Part shown: in pieces, positions 1-8,161 of the stretch
Layout of the letters: each line of letters begins with the position of its first letter
Position numbering within the stretch: position 1 is the first letter of the stretch
Origin: Sphingobium sp. CR2-8
GTDB lineage: Bacteria; Pseudomonadota; Alphaproteobacteria; Sphingomonadales; Sphingomonadaceae
Direction: 5' to 3'
NCBI RefSeq assembly: GCF_035818615.1
Contig: NZ_JAYKZY010000002.1
Location: 684,501 to 748,500, forward strand
DNA: 64,000 nt
Position numbers and translations under genes: made by a program
Notes under the pieces: generated by a model
The model's input: the letters and a program-made list of their open reading frames with translations, nothing else
Database searches by the model: none
What the model was told of the DNA's origin: nothing

Positions 1-579
1 GACGACTTTTCGGAAATTGCCTCGGTGCCGGTCGGCGCCCTGCCGCACGGCCTTTGGCCGTCAGGCGACGGTAGCCGGATGTATGTCGGGCTGGAAAATG
101 ACGATGCGGTCGCCGTCATCGATACGGCCACGAACAAGGTCATTGCCACGATCCCGATCGGACAGGGCCCGCAAGGCGTCGCCTATGTTCCCGGCGCCGT
201 GCCATCAGGGCAAGGCCTCGACAACCTCGTGCCGCTCGCCAAGGCGCAGGGCAAAGTGCAGGTCGTGCTGGAAGGTCAGGGACAGAGCCAGGTGTCGCTG
301 TTCGATCAGGGCCAGGTGCAGATCCTGCAGGCCGCGGTCGCCGGACTGGCGCCCAAGCAGACCTTTACGCTGGGTCTGGCGGCGCGTCAGGATGGTACCG
401 GTACGGTCGAGCCGCTGGCCAAGTTCATGACCAATCCGGCAGGCGCGGCGATCGTCAATGCGGTTGGCCCGATCCGGCAGATCGTCAAGGACGCCGCGCC
501 TGCAGAGCGCCGCTTCCTCGTAATCCGTTCCGGCGCGCCGGATGAGGCAGGTGTGGTGGTCCAGCGGCAGAAGCCGTGA
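1..579 (+). CDS. YVTN-type beta-propeller protein, C-terminal part
   Basis: The reading frame is open from the first base, so the gene begins before the window; about 192 codons are visible. The visible N-terminal part carries beta-propeller blade motifs (MYVGLENDDAVAVID, then a 'TNKVIATIPIGQGPQGVAY' stretch) typical of YVTN/NHL-like surface or periplasmic propellers that bind ligands rather than catalyse. After about residue 70 the repeat stops and a non-propeller tail follows that I do not recognise. The stop codon overlaps the GTG start of the DedA gene (GTGA), which suggests translational coupling. The substrate or partner cannot be inferred. Confidence 0.7.
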   Translation, partial: DDFSEIASVPVGALPHGLWPSGDGSRMYVGLENDDAVAVIDTATNKVIATIPIGQGPQGVAYVPGAVPSGQGLDNLVPLAKAQGKVQVVLEGQGQSQVSLFDQGQVQILQAAVAGLAPKQTFTLGLAARQDGTGTVEPLAKFMTNPAGAAIVNAVGPIRQIVKDAAPAERRFLVIRSGAPDEAGVVVQRQKP

Positions 580-1148
580 CGCTTGAAGCGATCCTTACCC
601 AGTACGGCCTTGCAGCCCTGTTCCTTGGCGCGGGAATTGAGGGCGAGACGGTGGTCGTGCTGGGCGGCGTGATGGTCCATCGTGGCCTGATCGCGTACCC
701 GGCGGCCATCGCGGCAGCCGCGCTCGGGTCCTTTATCGCGGACCAGATCTTCTTTGCCCTCGGCCGCCGGTTCCGCGATCATCGCTATGTTCGGCGCGTC
801 CAGCAGAAGGCCGCGTTCCGCCGCGCCATCGATGTGTTCGAGCGGCGGCCGATGCTGTTCGGGTTCGGGTTCCGCTTTCTGTATGGCCTGCGTACTGTGA
901 GCCCCATCGCGATCGGCACGACAGCGCTTCCTGCCTCCCGCTTCATGGCTATCAACGCATTGGCGGCCGTGGTCTGGGCGACGGTTTTCGTGACCTTGGG
1001 TTACCTGTTCGGTCAGGGCATCGAGGCCGCTTTTGGCCGCGTCCGCGATGTGGGCCATGTTCTGCTGCCTGTACTCGCGGTGCTGCTCCTCGTCGGCCTC
1101 GCCGCACACTTCCGGCACCGCAGGCGTGAGGTCACAGCAAAGGACTGA
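576..1148 (+). CDS. DedA/SNARE-associated family membrane protein
   Basis: A 190-residue polytopic inner-membrane protein. It has the DedA family layout: an N-terminal amphipathic/re-entrant stretch (YGLAALFLGAGIEGE), a glycine-rich core (GSFIADQIFFALGR) and the conserved F-[GR]-R-x3-G-[LV]-R segment (RFLYGLRTVSPIAIG) followed by two hydrophobic helices. DedA proteins are thought to be lipid scramblases or proton-dependent transporters needed for envelope homeostasis. The GTG start overlaps the preceding stop. The 3' end overlaps the convergent cardiolipin synthase-like gene by 17 bases. Pairing with a phospholipid synthase fits a membrane-lipid role, which is inference. Confidence 0.8.
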   Translation: MTLEAILTQYGLAALFLGAGIEGETVVVLGGVMVHRGLIAYPAAIAAAALGSFIADQIFFALGRRFRDHRYVRRVQQKAAFRRAIDVFERRPMLFGFGFRFLYGLRTVSPIAIGTTALPASRFMAINALAAVVWATVFVTLGYLFGQGIEAAFGRVRDVGHVLLPVLAVLLLVGLAAHFRHRRREVTAKD

Positions 1149-2529
1149 CGAGGCGAGCCAGATTTTCGCAGAAGCGGGAAACACGCGGGCGATCACGCCA
1201 TTCCTCCAGCAAAAGTCGGTCGCTTCGGCGGATGTATCCCCGTTGGACATCCGCGAGAGGTCCGGCGGACGCTTCATCATGCAAGATCAGGCTGATCTCC
1301 GCATTCAGCATGAAGGAGCGAACATCGGCATTGCTGGATCCGATGACGGCGATGCGGCCATCGATCGATACGTTCTTCGCGTGCAGCAACCTGTCGCGGT
1401 AGCGGTGGAGGCGTACGCCTGCCTCGAGCAGTTCGGTATAATAGGATCGCTGGGCAAGGTTCACGAGCCGCTGGTCCACAACATGCGAAACGACAAGGTC
1501 GATCGCGACGCCGCGTGCGACCGCGTTCTTGAGCGCGGTCAGCAGGGCTTCGTCTGGGATCAGATAGGGCGAGACGATGGTGATATTCTCTTGCGCCTCG
1601 TGAACGAGTTCGACGAGCAATCGCTCATAGCCTGGCACGCAATAGTCCGGGCCACTGGGCATCGCCTGCAACTCTGAGGCGCCGGTGACGTCGGGCAAGG
1701 GCAACACCGCGATGGTCTGTTCGGTCTCAAGAAACCAGTCGCTGGCAAAGACGGCATCGAGCGCGCAGACGACCGGGCCTTCGACCCGGGCGACAAGTTC
1801 GTCATTGACGATCCCGGGTTTGAAATCACGGTTCACGATATTCTGCGATCCGACGAAAGCGACCATGCCATCGATCAGGCACAGCTTGCGGTGGTTGCGC
1901 AAATCGCTTCGCGCACGGCGCAGCGCTGCGAAGCGAACCGGTAGGACCAGTTGGGCGGTGACGCCTCGGTCCGCCAGCATCGCCAGGCTGCGCTTCACCC
2001 AGGGGCGCGACCCTAGCGCATCGATCAGCACGCGGACATCAACGCCCCGCGCGCGGGCGCGGCCAAGGGCATCTGCGACTTTCAGTCCCGTCCTATCGTC
2101 GGCCAAGATGTAGGTCAGCAGATGCACCCGAACATGGGCTGCATCTATCGCTGCCACCATGGCGTCGATCGCGCCGTCATAGTCCTCAAGGAGATTGAGG
2201 GCGTTGCCACCGCAGCCGGGAAAGCCGCCCAGAGATTGTGCAAGCACAGCTGTCCGGGAAGGCGTGCGTTTACTGCTCGTCAGCGCCTGCGCGGCGCTCT
2301 CCCGCTCCGGCGCCGCCCGCCTGAAGCGATCCCGCCGCCAGGACGGGAACGCGGCGCGGCCGATCAGGCGGTACAGGATGAAGGCGGGCACCGGCAGGAA
2401 CAGAACCAGTAGCAGCCAGCTGCGTGCCGCTTCGGGCGGACGTCGCAGCGGAATGACCACCACCATGATGAGCCGGATCGCCCATTCGAGCAGCAGATAA
2501 GCGAGCGTCAGGTTCGGGATGGAGATCAT
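1132..2529 (-). CDS. cls: Cardiolipin synthase-like phospholipase D family protein
   Basis: A 465-residue phospholipase D superfamily enzyme. Two HKD motifs are visible: H213-x-K215-x4-D220 (HRKLCLIDG) and H383-x-K385-x4-D390 (HAKNVSIDG), each followed by the usual GSxN segment. Two hydrophobic helices at residues 5-27 and 37-57 anchor it in the inner membrane, as in ClsA. The family condenses two phosphatidylglycerol molecules to cardiolipin and glycerol. Length matches ClsA (about 480). It starts at ATG 2529. It lies 67 bases downstream of the universal stress protein and may be the last gene of the fluoride operon transcript, but no coupling is visible. Confidence 0.85.
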   Translation of the reverse strand: MISIPNLTLAYLLLEWAIRLIMVVVIPLRRPPEAARSWLLLVLFLPVPAFILYRLIGRAAFPSWRRDRFRRAAPERESAAQALTSSKRTPSRTAVLAQSLGGFPGCGGNALNLLEDYDGAIDAMVAAIDAAHVRVHLLTYILADDRTGLKVADALGRARARGVDVRVLIDALGSRPWVKRSLAMLADRGVTAQLVLPVRFAALRRARSDLRNHRKLCLIDGMVAFVGSQNIVNRDFKPGIVNDELVARVEGPVVCALDAVFASDWFLETEQTIAVLPLPDVTGASELQAMPSGPDYCVPGYERLLVELVHEAQENITIVSPYLIPDEALLTALKNAVARGVAIDLVVSHVVDQRLVNLAQRSYYTELLEAGVRLHRYRDRLLHAKNVSIDGRIAVIGSSNADVRSFMLNAEISLILHDEASAGPLADVQRGYIRRSDRLLLEEWRDRPRVSRFCENLARLVSPLL

Positions 2530-2596
2530 CGCGCGATGCTATCCACCTCTGCCGCACCATGTCGATGGGGGCCGCCCGGCCATGCCGTCTTGTGCC

Positions 2597-3412
2597 TCAA
2601 TGGATCATCAGCAGCGGTATGTCCGCGCAAGCGAGCAAGTGCCGGGTTATGCCGCCTGCGAACCATTCAATCAGCTGGTTGTGCCGATACGTTCCCGTCA
2701 CCAGCATATCCGCTCCGGCTTGATGGGCTTCCGTCAGGAGTTGATGGCCAAGGTTCCCGTGCGAGCGCGGGACCAGGCGCAGTCTGTTCGCAATCCCTGC
2801 GTCATCGAGCAGCGATTCCAGTTTGAGCGCAGGATCGTCTACATCGCCGATCCGAATAGCGGTGACGTCAGTGGCACCTTTCAACCAAGGCGTGGCCGCC
2901 TCGACAGCGCGTCTCGCCGCAGGGGAGTCGCTAAAGCCTACAGCGATATGCGAAAAGCGCTGACCGGCCCTTGGCTTCCAGGAAATCGGGACGATCAGCA
3001 CCGGTTTCTGGGTGCCGAACAGCGCGGCATGCAGGGCGTCCCCACCGTCCATGTTCCGCTCGTGGGCGATCACGACTAACAGGTCGGCATTCTTGGCCTC
3101 CTCCGTCACCACGGCTTCTTCATCGCCAACCACGGTCCGCCAGGTGACGGACGGAACGTCCTGCGCCGCTCCTGCGTTCCACGCGAGGAAAGCCGTGTGG
3201 CAGGCGGCCGATCGCTCGCTGGCCGTGCCTTCCCAACGTTCGCGCAGACGCTGCATGTCGACCTCGTCGCTGGCAGCAACCAGATGGGCAGGATCGACCA
3301 CAACGTTCAGGGCTTCGATCGTACACTCCCCCACGCACTGCGCTGCGAGAACGGCTGCGTTGAGGCACGTCGCAGTGCTGTCGGCTCCGACGATGACGGC
3401 GAGAATCTTCAT
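2597..3412 (-). CDS. Tandem-domain universal stress protein
   Basis: A 271-residue protein made of two UspA-like domains. The first (about 1-135) starts [11 protein letters not shown]. The second (about 150-271) starts FSHIAVGFSDS and ends with the ATP-binding type glycine-rich region (DMLVTGTYRHNQ ... GGITRHLLACADIPLLMIH). Tandem Usp proteins are cytosolic and usually bind ATP; they accompany stress and ion-homeostasis genes. A longer upstream frame exists, but the ATG at 3412 is preferred because it overlaps the DUF190 stop (ATGA, 4 bases) and begins the domain exactly. Co-transcription with a fluoride exporter suggests a role under fluoride or acid stress (inference). Confidence 0.85.
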   Translation of the reverse strand: MKILAVIVGADSTATCLNAAVLAAQCVGECTIEALNVVVDPAHLVAASDEVDMQRLRERWEGTASERSAACHTAFLAWNAGAAQDVPSVTWRTVVGDEEAVVTEEAKNADLLVVIAHERNMDGGDALHAALFGTQKPVLIVPISWKPRAGQRFSHIAVGFSDSPAARRAVEAATPWLKGATDVTAIRIGDVDDPALKLESLLDDAGIANRLRLVPRSHGNLGHQLLTEAHQAGADMLVTGTYRHNQLIEWFAGGITRHLLACADIPLLMIH

Positions 3413-3804
3413 ACATCGCTCTCCTGCTTTGTCACAGCGTCGATCGCCCAATGCTCGAGCTGCTTGTAGATGACCACCTTCGTCTCCAGCAGGGCGGCGT
3501 GGCGCTGGCAGAACAGTTCGAGATCCGCCCGATGACCGATCAGTTCGACGCACATGGTCAGATAGGGATTGCTCGTTTCCGCACCCTGATCGAGCACCGG
3601 TCCGTGATTGCTGAAACCGTAGTGGGTATGATGGGCTACAGCGTTCATCAGACCGGCAGCCTTTGCCTGGACGACAAGCTCGCGATAAAGCGGACGCGCT
3701 GACCACAGCTTCCATGCCTTGCGCGGCTCTGCCGTATCACGCGGTGCCATATAGATACGCAGCATGCCGATCTCGCTGGACGTAAGGATAGCTGTGTCAG
3801 TCAT
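3409..3804 (-). CDS. DUF190 family protein
   Basis: A 131-residue soluble protein with the DUF190 pattern: an N-terminal [10 protein letters not shown] strand, a central helix plus histidine-rich strand ([14 protein letters not shown]) and a final LPVV-like strand and helix ([26 protein letters not shown]). DUF190 proteins resemble PII-like signalling folds and are often found beside crcB or under fluoride riboswitches; their biochemical role is not settled. Its start overlaps the CLC stop by 8 bases and its stop overlaps the Usp start by 4, so the three genes form a tightly coupled operon. A regulatory or accessory role for the exporter is an inference from context. Confidence 0.75.
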   Translation of the reverse strand: MTDTAILTSSEIGMLRIYMAPRDTAEPRKAWKLWSARPLYRELVVQAKAAGLMNAVAHHTHYGFSNHGPVLDQGAETSNPYLTMCVELIGHRADLELFCQRHAALLETKVVIYKQLEHWAIDAVTKQESDV

Positions 3805-5185
3805 TTGTGTGGAGGTCCTGCCTGGTGATCTGGGTGCGCGCTGCGCGAATGCCCCGCAGCGTCATGCCTGGGCTGATGGAAATGCGCGGATGCTTGGGGA
3901 CGGCGATCTGCTGAGACAGATAGATGCCGCTGTGGCCTGAGCACAGGTAGGCGACGAAACAGGCAACGGCGATGTAGACGGCATGGGTCGCACCGAACAG
4001 TTCGATGCCCATGATGGTGCAGGCCAAAGGCGTGTTCGCCGTCCCGGCAAAGACGGCGACGAACCCAAGTCCCGCGAAGAGATCGACAGGTCCGCCGAAA
4101 AGCGTGCCGAGGGCATGACCCAGTGCCGCGCCGATGAAGAACAGCGGTGTTACCTCGCCGCCCTTGAAGCCTGTGCCCAGCGTCACGACCGTGAACAGCA
4201 GCTTGAGCGCCCAACTCCAGTAATCCTGACCGGGCGAGAAGAAGCTTGCGATCGTGGGTGTGGAGGCATCGGGTGCCCAGACCCCGAGACCAAGATAGTC
4301 GCGCTTGCCGAGCAGATAGACGAGAGCGATCACCGTAAGGCCGCCCAGAAAGGGACGCAGCGGTCCGAACCGGACGTGGCGTTTCACGAAGTCGCCGAAG
4401 CCGTGCGACAATTCGGAGAACAGCAGGCCGACCAGTCCAAACGCCACGCCGGAAATGCCCGCCTCGAGCAAAAGCACCGGGTCGACAGCGATCTTCCCAA
4501 CCGCACCCTTGAGATAGTCGATATGATATAATCCGTGGTGGATACCCCACTGGTGACAGGTCCAGTCGCCGACAACCGCCGCTATCAACGTCGGCACCAG
4601 CGCGCGATATTCCACTCGGCCGACCGCCAGAACCTCCAGTGCGAAAACGGCGCCCGCCAACGGTGTGCCGAACACGGCCCCGAAACCTGCGGCAATACCG
4701 GCCATCAGGATGATACGGGTACTCTCGGCATCAAGGCGAAACATCGTGGCGAACGCGCTGGCAAGGCTGCCGCCAAGCTGCACAGCCGTGCCTTCGCGCC
4801 CGGCCGACCCGCCGAACAGGTGGGTGACAACGGTGCCGACGAAGATCAACGGCGCCATGCGCAAGGGCACGCCGCCCCCCGGTTCATGGACCTGCTCGAC
4901 GATCAGGTTATTGCCGCCTTCGACGCTGCGACCAAACAGATGATAAAGCAGGCCGACCGCGAAACCGCCGACCGGCAGGAGAAACAGCAGCCACGGATGC
5001 GCAAAGCGTGTGCGTGTTGCAACGTCAAGGCTCCAAAGGAAGGCGGCGCAGAGACTGCCGACCGCCGCCGCCATGGGAACAAGGAGCGCCAGCCAGAGCA
5101 GGACGGACAGGGCGTGATCATGCCGATCCCGAACAAAGGCCAGGACGTTCAGGTTGGACAGCAATATTGCGAATTTAGCGCGCAC
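3797..5185 (-). CDS. CLC-F type fluoride/proton antiporter
   Basis: A 462-residue CLC-family membrane protein with about ten hydrophobic segments. Two filter signatures distinguish it from chloride CLCs: GNNLI (residues 91-95) replaces the canonical GSGIP, and GREGT (129-133) replaces GREGP. These are hallmarks of the CLC-F clade that exports fluoride in exchange for protons. The third region reads [15 protein letters not shown]. No C-terminal CBS domains are present, as expected for this clade. The start is GTG 5185 with a strong AAGGAGG five bases upstream. The fluoride riboswitch sits directly in front of it, independently supporting the substrate. First gene of a three-gene operon with DUF190 and Usp. 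Confidence 0.92.
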   Translation of the reverse strand: MRAKFAILLSNLNVLAFVRDRHDHALSVLLWLALLVPMAAAVGSLCAAFLWSLDVATRTRFAHPWLLFLLPVGGFAVGLLYHLFGRSVEGGNNLIVEQVHEPGGGVPLRMAPLIFVGTVVTHLFGGSAGREGTAVQLGGSLASAFATMFRLDAESTRIILMAGIAAGFGAVFGTPLAGAVFALEVLAVGRVEYRALVPTLIAAVVGDWTCHQWGIHHGLYHIDYLKGAVGKIAVDPVLLLEAGISGVAFGLVGLLFSELSHGFGDFVKRHVRFGPLRPFLGGLTVIALVYLLGKRDYLGLGVWAPDASTPTIASFFSPGQDYWSWALKLLFTVVTLGTGFKGGEVTPLFFIGAALGHALGTLFGGPVDLFAGLGFVAVFAGTANTPLACTIMGIELFGATHAVYIAVACFVAYLCSGHSGIYLSQQIAVPKHPRISISPGMTLRGIRAARTQITRQDLHTND

Positions 5186-5214
5186 GATTCCTCCTTGTTG
5201 CGAAAACGCATCAG

Positions 5215-5270
5215 GTAGGAATCATCAGCCCGAAGGCGGTTCGGCCAAAGCCCGGCGGAAATCCATCGCC
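5215..5270 (-). ncRNA. Fluoride riboswitch (crcB motif)
   Basis: Read on the minus strand, the leader begins GGCGATGG and continues with a CCGCC partner, then AACCGCC and the block GGCTGATGATTCCTAC. These are the conserved parts of the fluoride (crcB) aptamer in correct order: first pairing element and GAUGG box, the pseudoknot-forming CCGCC/GG segments, then the CUGAUG-N-CCUAC 3' end. The aptamer ends about 30 bases before the GTG of the CLC-F gene. There is no U-run terminator between aptamer and start, so control may act on the ribosome binding site, which is inference. Fluoride binding should turn expression on. Confidence 0.93.
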
Positions 5271-5279
5271 TTGGCAGCG

Positions 5280-5308
5280 CATATCGTATGACATGCGCAG
5301 TTGGTCAA
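5280..5308 (-). promoter_or_regulatory. Putative sigma-70 promoter of the fluoride operon
   Basis: Minus-strand -35 TTGACC (5308-5303) is followed after 17 bases by GATATG (5285-5280) as a weak -10. The expected transcription start (about 5273) falls 2-4 bases before the first conserved base of the riboswitch, which is the normal arrangement for this RNA. The -35 is good and the -10 poor; the position relative to the aptamer is the main support. Confidence 0.5.
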
Positions 5309-5798
5309 GCTGCAACGCATGCGGCGGTGATACTGTACGGCAGCTTCATGCTTCTTCTGAGCTGGCAGCGGCCGTTTTCCTTACGGCCCTTTGCGGGCTT
5401 TATTCCTGGCCAGTCGACCATTCGCTGAGTGTCGGGTTTTGGCGATGGACCTGCCACTCAAGAGGCCGCGCGGGAACGGCGGGTAAGTCCCAGTTGCCGC
5501 CTACCGATGCCGACCCTTTGTGGATGCTCGGCTCCCGATTTACGATCCCCAGCAGCAGACGTTCCGCTTTTCCGGCAGCTGTCGACCAGCCGGCTGAAGG
5601 CGCTCCGCACCGTTCACGGCGTGGGGCTCGTGACGTTTACGCTGGATACGACGGGTGCCGAACTACAAGGTGATCGTTTTCCCGGCTCAGGCGTCACTGG
5701 ACATGTTCTACGCGATCCAGATGCTACGTCGGCTGCTCGACAGCTCGCCTGCCGCCTTCAACAAGCTGTTCTGATCCGCCGACCTTTCTGCGGCTCGT
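5309..5798. other. Gene-poor junction with degraded coding remnants
   Basis: About 490 bases between the fluoride operon and the accessory island with no intact gene. Two short protein-like stretches appear in different plus-strand frames: one around 5560-5660 (LKALRTVHGVGLVTFTLDT) and one at 5655-5774 that ends in a stop (SLDMFYAIQMLRRLLDSS...). Together they look like the frameshifted 3' end of a lost gene, whose family I cannot identify. The position suggests that this is the left edge of the island. Confidence 0.35.
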
Positions 5799-6983
5799 TT
5801 AGCCACCGACAAGGCAACGTGCCGAACCGCTCTCCGTCAGCATGAGGAAGGCGACAGTCGCTAGCACGGCGCCGGCGAGCGCCAGCCCGCTTACCCCGAC
5901 CAGCACCTGGCGGTGCCATTTTATCCTCGCGTCGAGATCGTCGAAGACGTCGACGAAATCGCCGCTCAGGGTTGCGTAATCGTCGCCGAGCCTGACCCGT
6001 TGTCCCGTGATCTCTCCGGCCAGCATCGACAGCGTGTGCCACTGGTTCCTGACAGCCAGCCAAAGCAAGCCGATGAATATCCACGCTCCGAGCAGCACGG
6101 CGCAATTCGTCCAGAACTCGGTACCGCAGCCCTTTGAGAGCTTCAGCTGCGATGCGACGACGATCGTTGCGACGGGAATGCCCAGCAGCTGCCCTTGTAT
6201 GTCCACGATCGTCTTGTGGATCTTGTTGATGTAGTCGAGCCGCGCGGTCTCGATCTCCTTCCGGATCTTCGAATACGAGAAGCTCGACACGAAGAGACGG
6301 TAACCCTTCTCGACCTCGTCGCAGACCCGCTCCAGGTTCGAGACGATGAACTGGAAGCGGTGATCGATCCGCTGACCGCCCGCCAGCTCGATCACGGCTG
6401 CCCCCAGCAGTTCAGCTTTCTCCTGGGCGTGAAGCGGGTCAGCGAACAAGGTCTCAAGCCGACCTGCTGCGCCTATCAGGGAAGGCGTGAGATCCGCCTC
6501 CCTGAACCTGATTGGCACGACCACGCTCTCGGTGCCGATGAACACGAGCTCGCGCTGAAGCTCGATCACATAGGAAGCGGCCTCCTTGAGTTGCGCGGTG
6601 ACGGTCAGCATTGCACGATAGGCGAGGAGTAATGGAGGCGCCGGGACATCGCCGCTGGCATAGCTGCAGTCGATTACGAAGTAGCTGACCGGCTCCGCGA
6701 ACGCCGCGCCCGGCGCCAGGAACAACTTCTCAAACGTGTCGGCGAGTATGCCCAGCTTGAGGTTCGGCGGGGCCACGTTGATGGCGACCTGCGAGCCGAC
6801 CACCGGCTCGCCCGGCTCGACCAGGCTGACCTGCGTCAGATCATACAGGGACTGGTCCGCCTCGATCGAACGCAAGATCGCGGTGATCCCCGAGTTGGCC
6901 ACGGTTAGTGTGCCGCCGCCGTTCCCATCGAAGCGCGTGCGTCTGTATATCTCGACGAGGTCGGCGAAGCCGACGTCAGCCAT
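5799..6983 (-). CDS. Unknown protein with C-terminal membrane helices, partner of NdpA-like protein
   Basis: A 394-residue protein I do not recognise. Residues 1-240 are soluble and mixed alpha/beta; a charged helical region follows (about 225-265, rich in K, R, E). Hydrophobic segments occur near 265-280 (GIPVATIVVAS), 290-310 (AVLLGAWIFIGLLWLAV) and 368-388 (VLVGVSGLALAGAVLATVAFL), so the C-terminal part is membrane-bound. The start (6983) overlaps the stop of the upstream NdpA-like gene by 8 bases, so the two are translated as a pair. A soluble sensor domain joined to membrane helices and coupled to a nucleic-acid-binding protein is a common pattern in abortive-infection systems; that function is inference. 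Confidence 0.6.
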   Translation of the reverse strand: MADVGFADLVEIYRRTRFDGNGGGTLTVANSGITAILRSIEADQSLYDLTQVSLVEPGEPVVGSQVAINVAPPNLKLGILADTFEKLFLAPGAAFAEPVSYFVIDCSYASGDVPAPPLLLAYRAMLTVTAQLKEAASYVIELQRELVFIGTESVVVPIRFREADLTPSLIGAAGRLETLFADPLHAQEKAELLGAAVIELAGGQRIDHRFQFIVSNLERVCDEVEKGYRLFVSSFSYSKIRKEIETARLDYINKIHKTIVDIQGQLLGIPVATIVVASQLKLSKGCGTEFWTNCAVLLGAWIFIGLLWLAVRNQWHTLSMLAGEITGQRVRLGDDYATLSGDFVDVFDDLDARIKWHRQVLVGVSGLALAGAVLATVAFLMLTESGSARCLVGG

Positions 6984-7980
6984 TGCCGAGGCCTTCGGAC
7001 TTCAGCTGCTCGACGAGGTCGTCGGGCAGCCCCGTCAGCGTGAGCGTGTTCGCACCGGCGTCGTAGATCACCGAGCGGTTGCTGACCGCGTCGCGGTCGA
7101 ACTCGACCTTCCACTGCTTCGTGCCACCCCGGAACCGCACGAGCGATGCGAGAGCGCGCCGGTCCGGGACGAACCGGTCGCTCAACGCCCGATCGGTGTG
7201 GGCGAGATGGTCGGCCAGTTTCTTGGGATCCTTCGGCATCAGCTCATTCGCGAGCGCGTCGAACTCGATTTCCTCACGCGCGCGGGACGCGCGCTCGCAG
7301 ATCGCCTTGGCCTTGCCGAGAAACTCGTTGCCCTCCTTCTCGGGCATCTTGGTCTCGGCCACGAACTCCTTCAGTGCAGTGACGAGGTTCGACGTGTCCA
7401 CTCGATCCTGAACGACGGAATCGCAGCCGAGGAAGTGCTGGAAATACGCCGACACATCGCCCTTTCCCTTGAGGAAGCTGATGTAGCGTTCCTCGCCGTT
7501 CGACCAGGCTGTCAAGTTGATGCGCCCCGCGAAGCGGAAGCCGTCCAAGTCGAGATGCCGCACGTCCTGCACGTCGCGCTGCGAGGTCAGCGCGGCGCTG
7601 AGCTTGTCGGTGATGATGGCGACGAGCAGATAGTCGCGCGTTTCGCGACGGAAGTGCGCGAACAGGACGTGCCCGCCAGTCGACGCAGACCGCGCCTGCG
7701 CCTGATTGCGCAGCGTCTCCATCATCCGCGATGTGAGGCTCAGGAAATCCTTCTGCGGATCCGCCACGTAGTCGCGCACCTGCGCCTGCGTCGGATAACC
7801 CTCCGCAGTCGTGAACTTGCCGTGCGACTTTGACGCCCGACGGTTGTAAAGGTCGTACAGTTCGTCGATCAGCCGCTGCGTCGTCGGCGTGACGTTAAGC
7901 TGCTTGTCGGCGGCTTGGACCTTGTAGACGCCATCGCGGCGATCGAGGTCATGTATGGCAAGTGCTACGATCTCGTTCAA
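6976..7980 (-). CDS. NdpA/YejK-like nucleoid-associated protein
   Basis: A 334-residue protein resembling the 37-kDa nucleoid-associated family (YejK/NdpA). Family features seen: an N-terminal 'IVALAIHDLDR' strand, a helical block with 'DLYNRRASKSHGKF', then GGHVLFAHF and 'YLLVAIITDK', and the middle 'DLDGFRFAGRINL' followed by 'YISFLKGKGDVSAYFQHFLG'. These proteins bind nucleoid DNA; housekeeping copies are stand-alone, whereas copies in islands often sit next to unknown or membrane proteins. The start is TTG at 7980 with a purine-rich GGGGGGAT upstream. It is coupled to the following membrane gene by an 8-base overlap. Family assignment is good; a defensive role is inferred from position. 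Confidence 0.75.
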   Translation of the reverse strand: MNEIVALAIHDLDRRDGVYKVQAADKQLNVTPTTQRLIDELYDLYNRRASKSHGKFTTAEGYPTQAQVRDYVADPQKDFLSLTSRMMETLRNQAQARSASTGGHVLFAHFRRETRDYLLVAIITDKLSAALTSQRDVQDVRHLDLDGFRFAGRINLTAWSNGEERYISFLKGKGDVSAYFQHFLGCDSVVQDRVDTSNLVTALKEFVAETKMPEKEGNEFLGKAKAICERASRAREEIEFDALANELMPKDPKKLADHLAHTDRALSDRFVPDRRALASLVRFRGGTKQWKVEFDRDAVSNRSVIYDAGANTLTLTGLPDDLVEQLKSEGLGNG

Positions 7981-8161
7981 CGTGTCGATCCCCCCTCAGC
8001 GCCCGGCGCTCGATCCTCCTAGATCTGCGGCAACGGGCACGGAACATCATAGCAACTGAGCGTTGTGACGGGCAATGGTTTCATATAGCCCTGAAGCTCA
8101 TGAGGGAGTCGAAATACCCGTCGCGGCGGGACGCGTCTTAGCAGCTCGACCAGCGACTAAG

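Noticed and set aside
387..1280. 297-codon minus-strand frame over the DedA gene
   Set aside because: Antisense to a clear membrane protein gene; composition is not protein-like.
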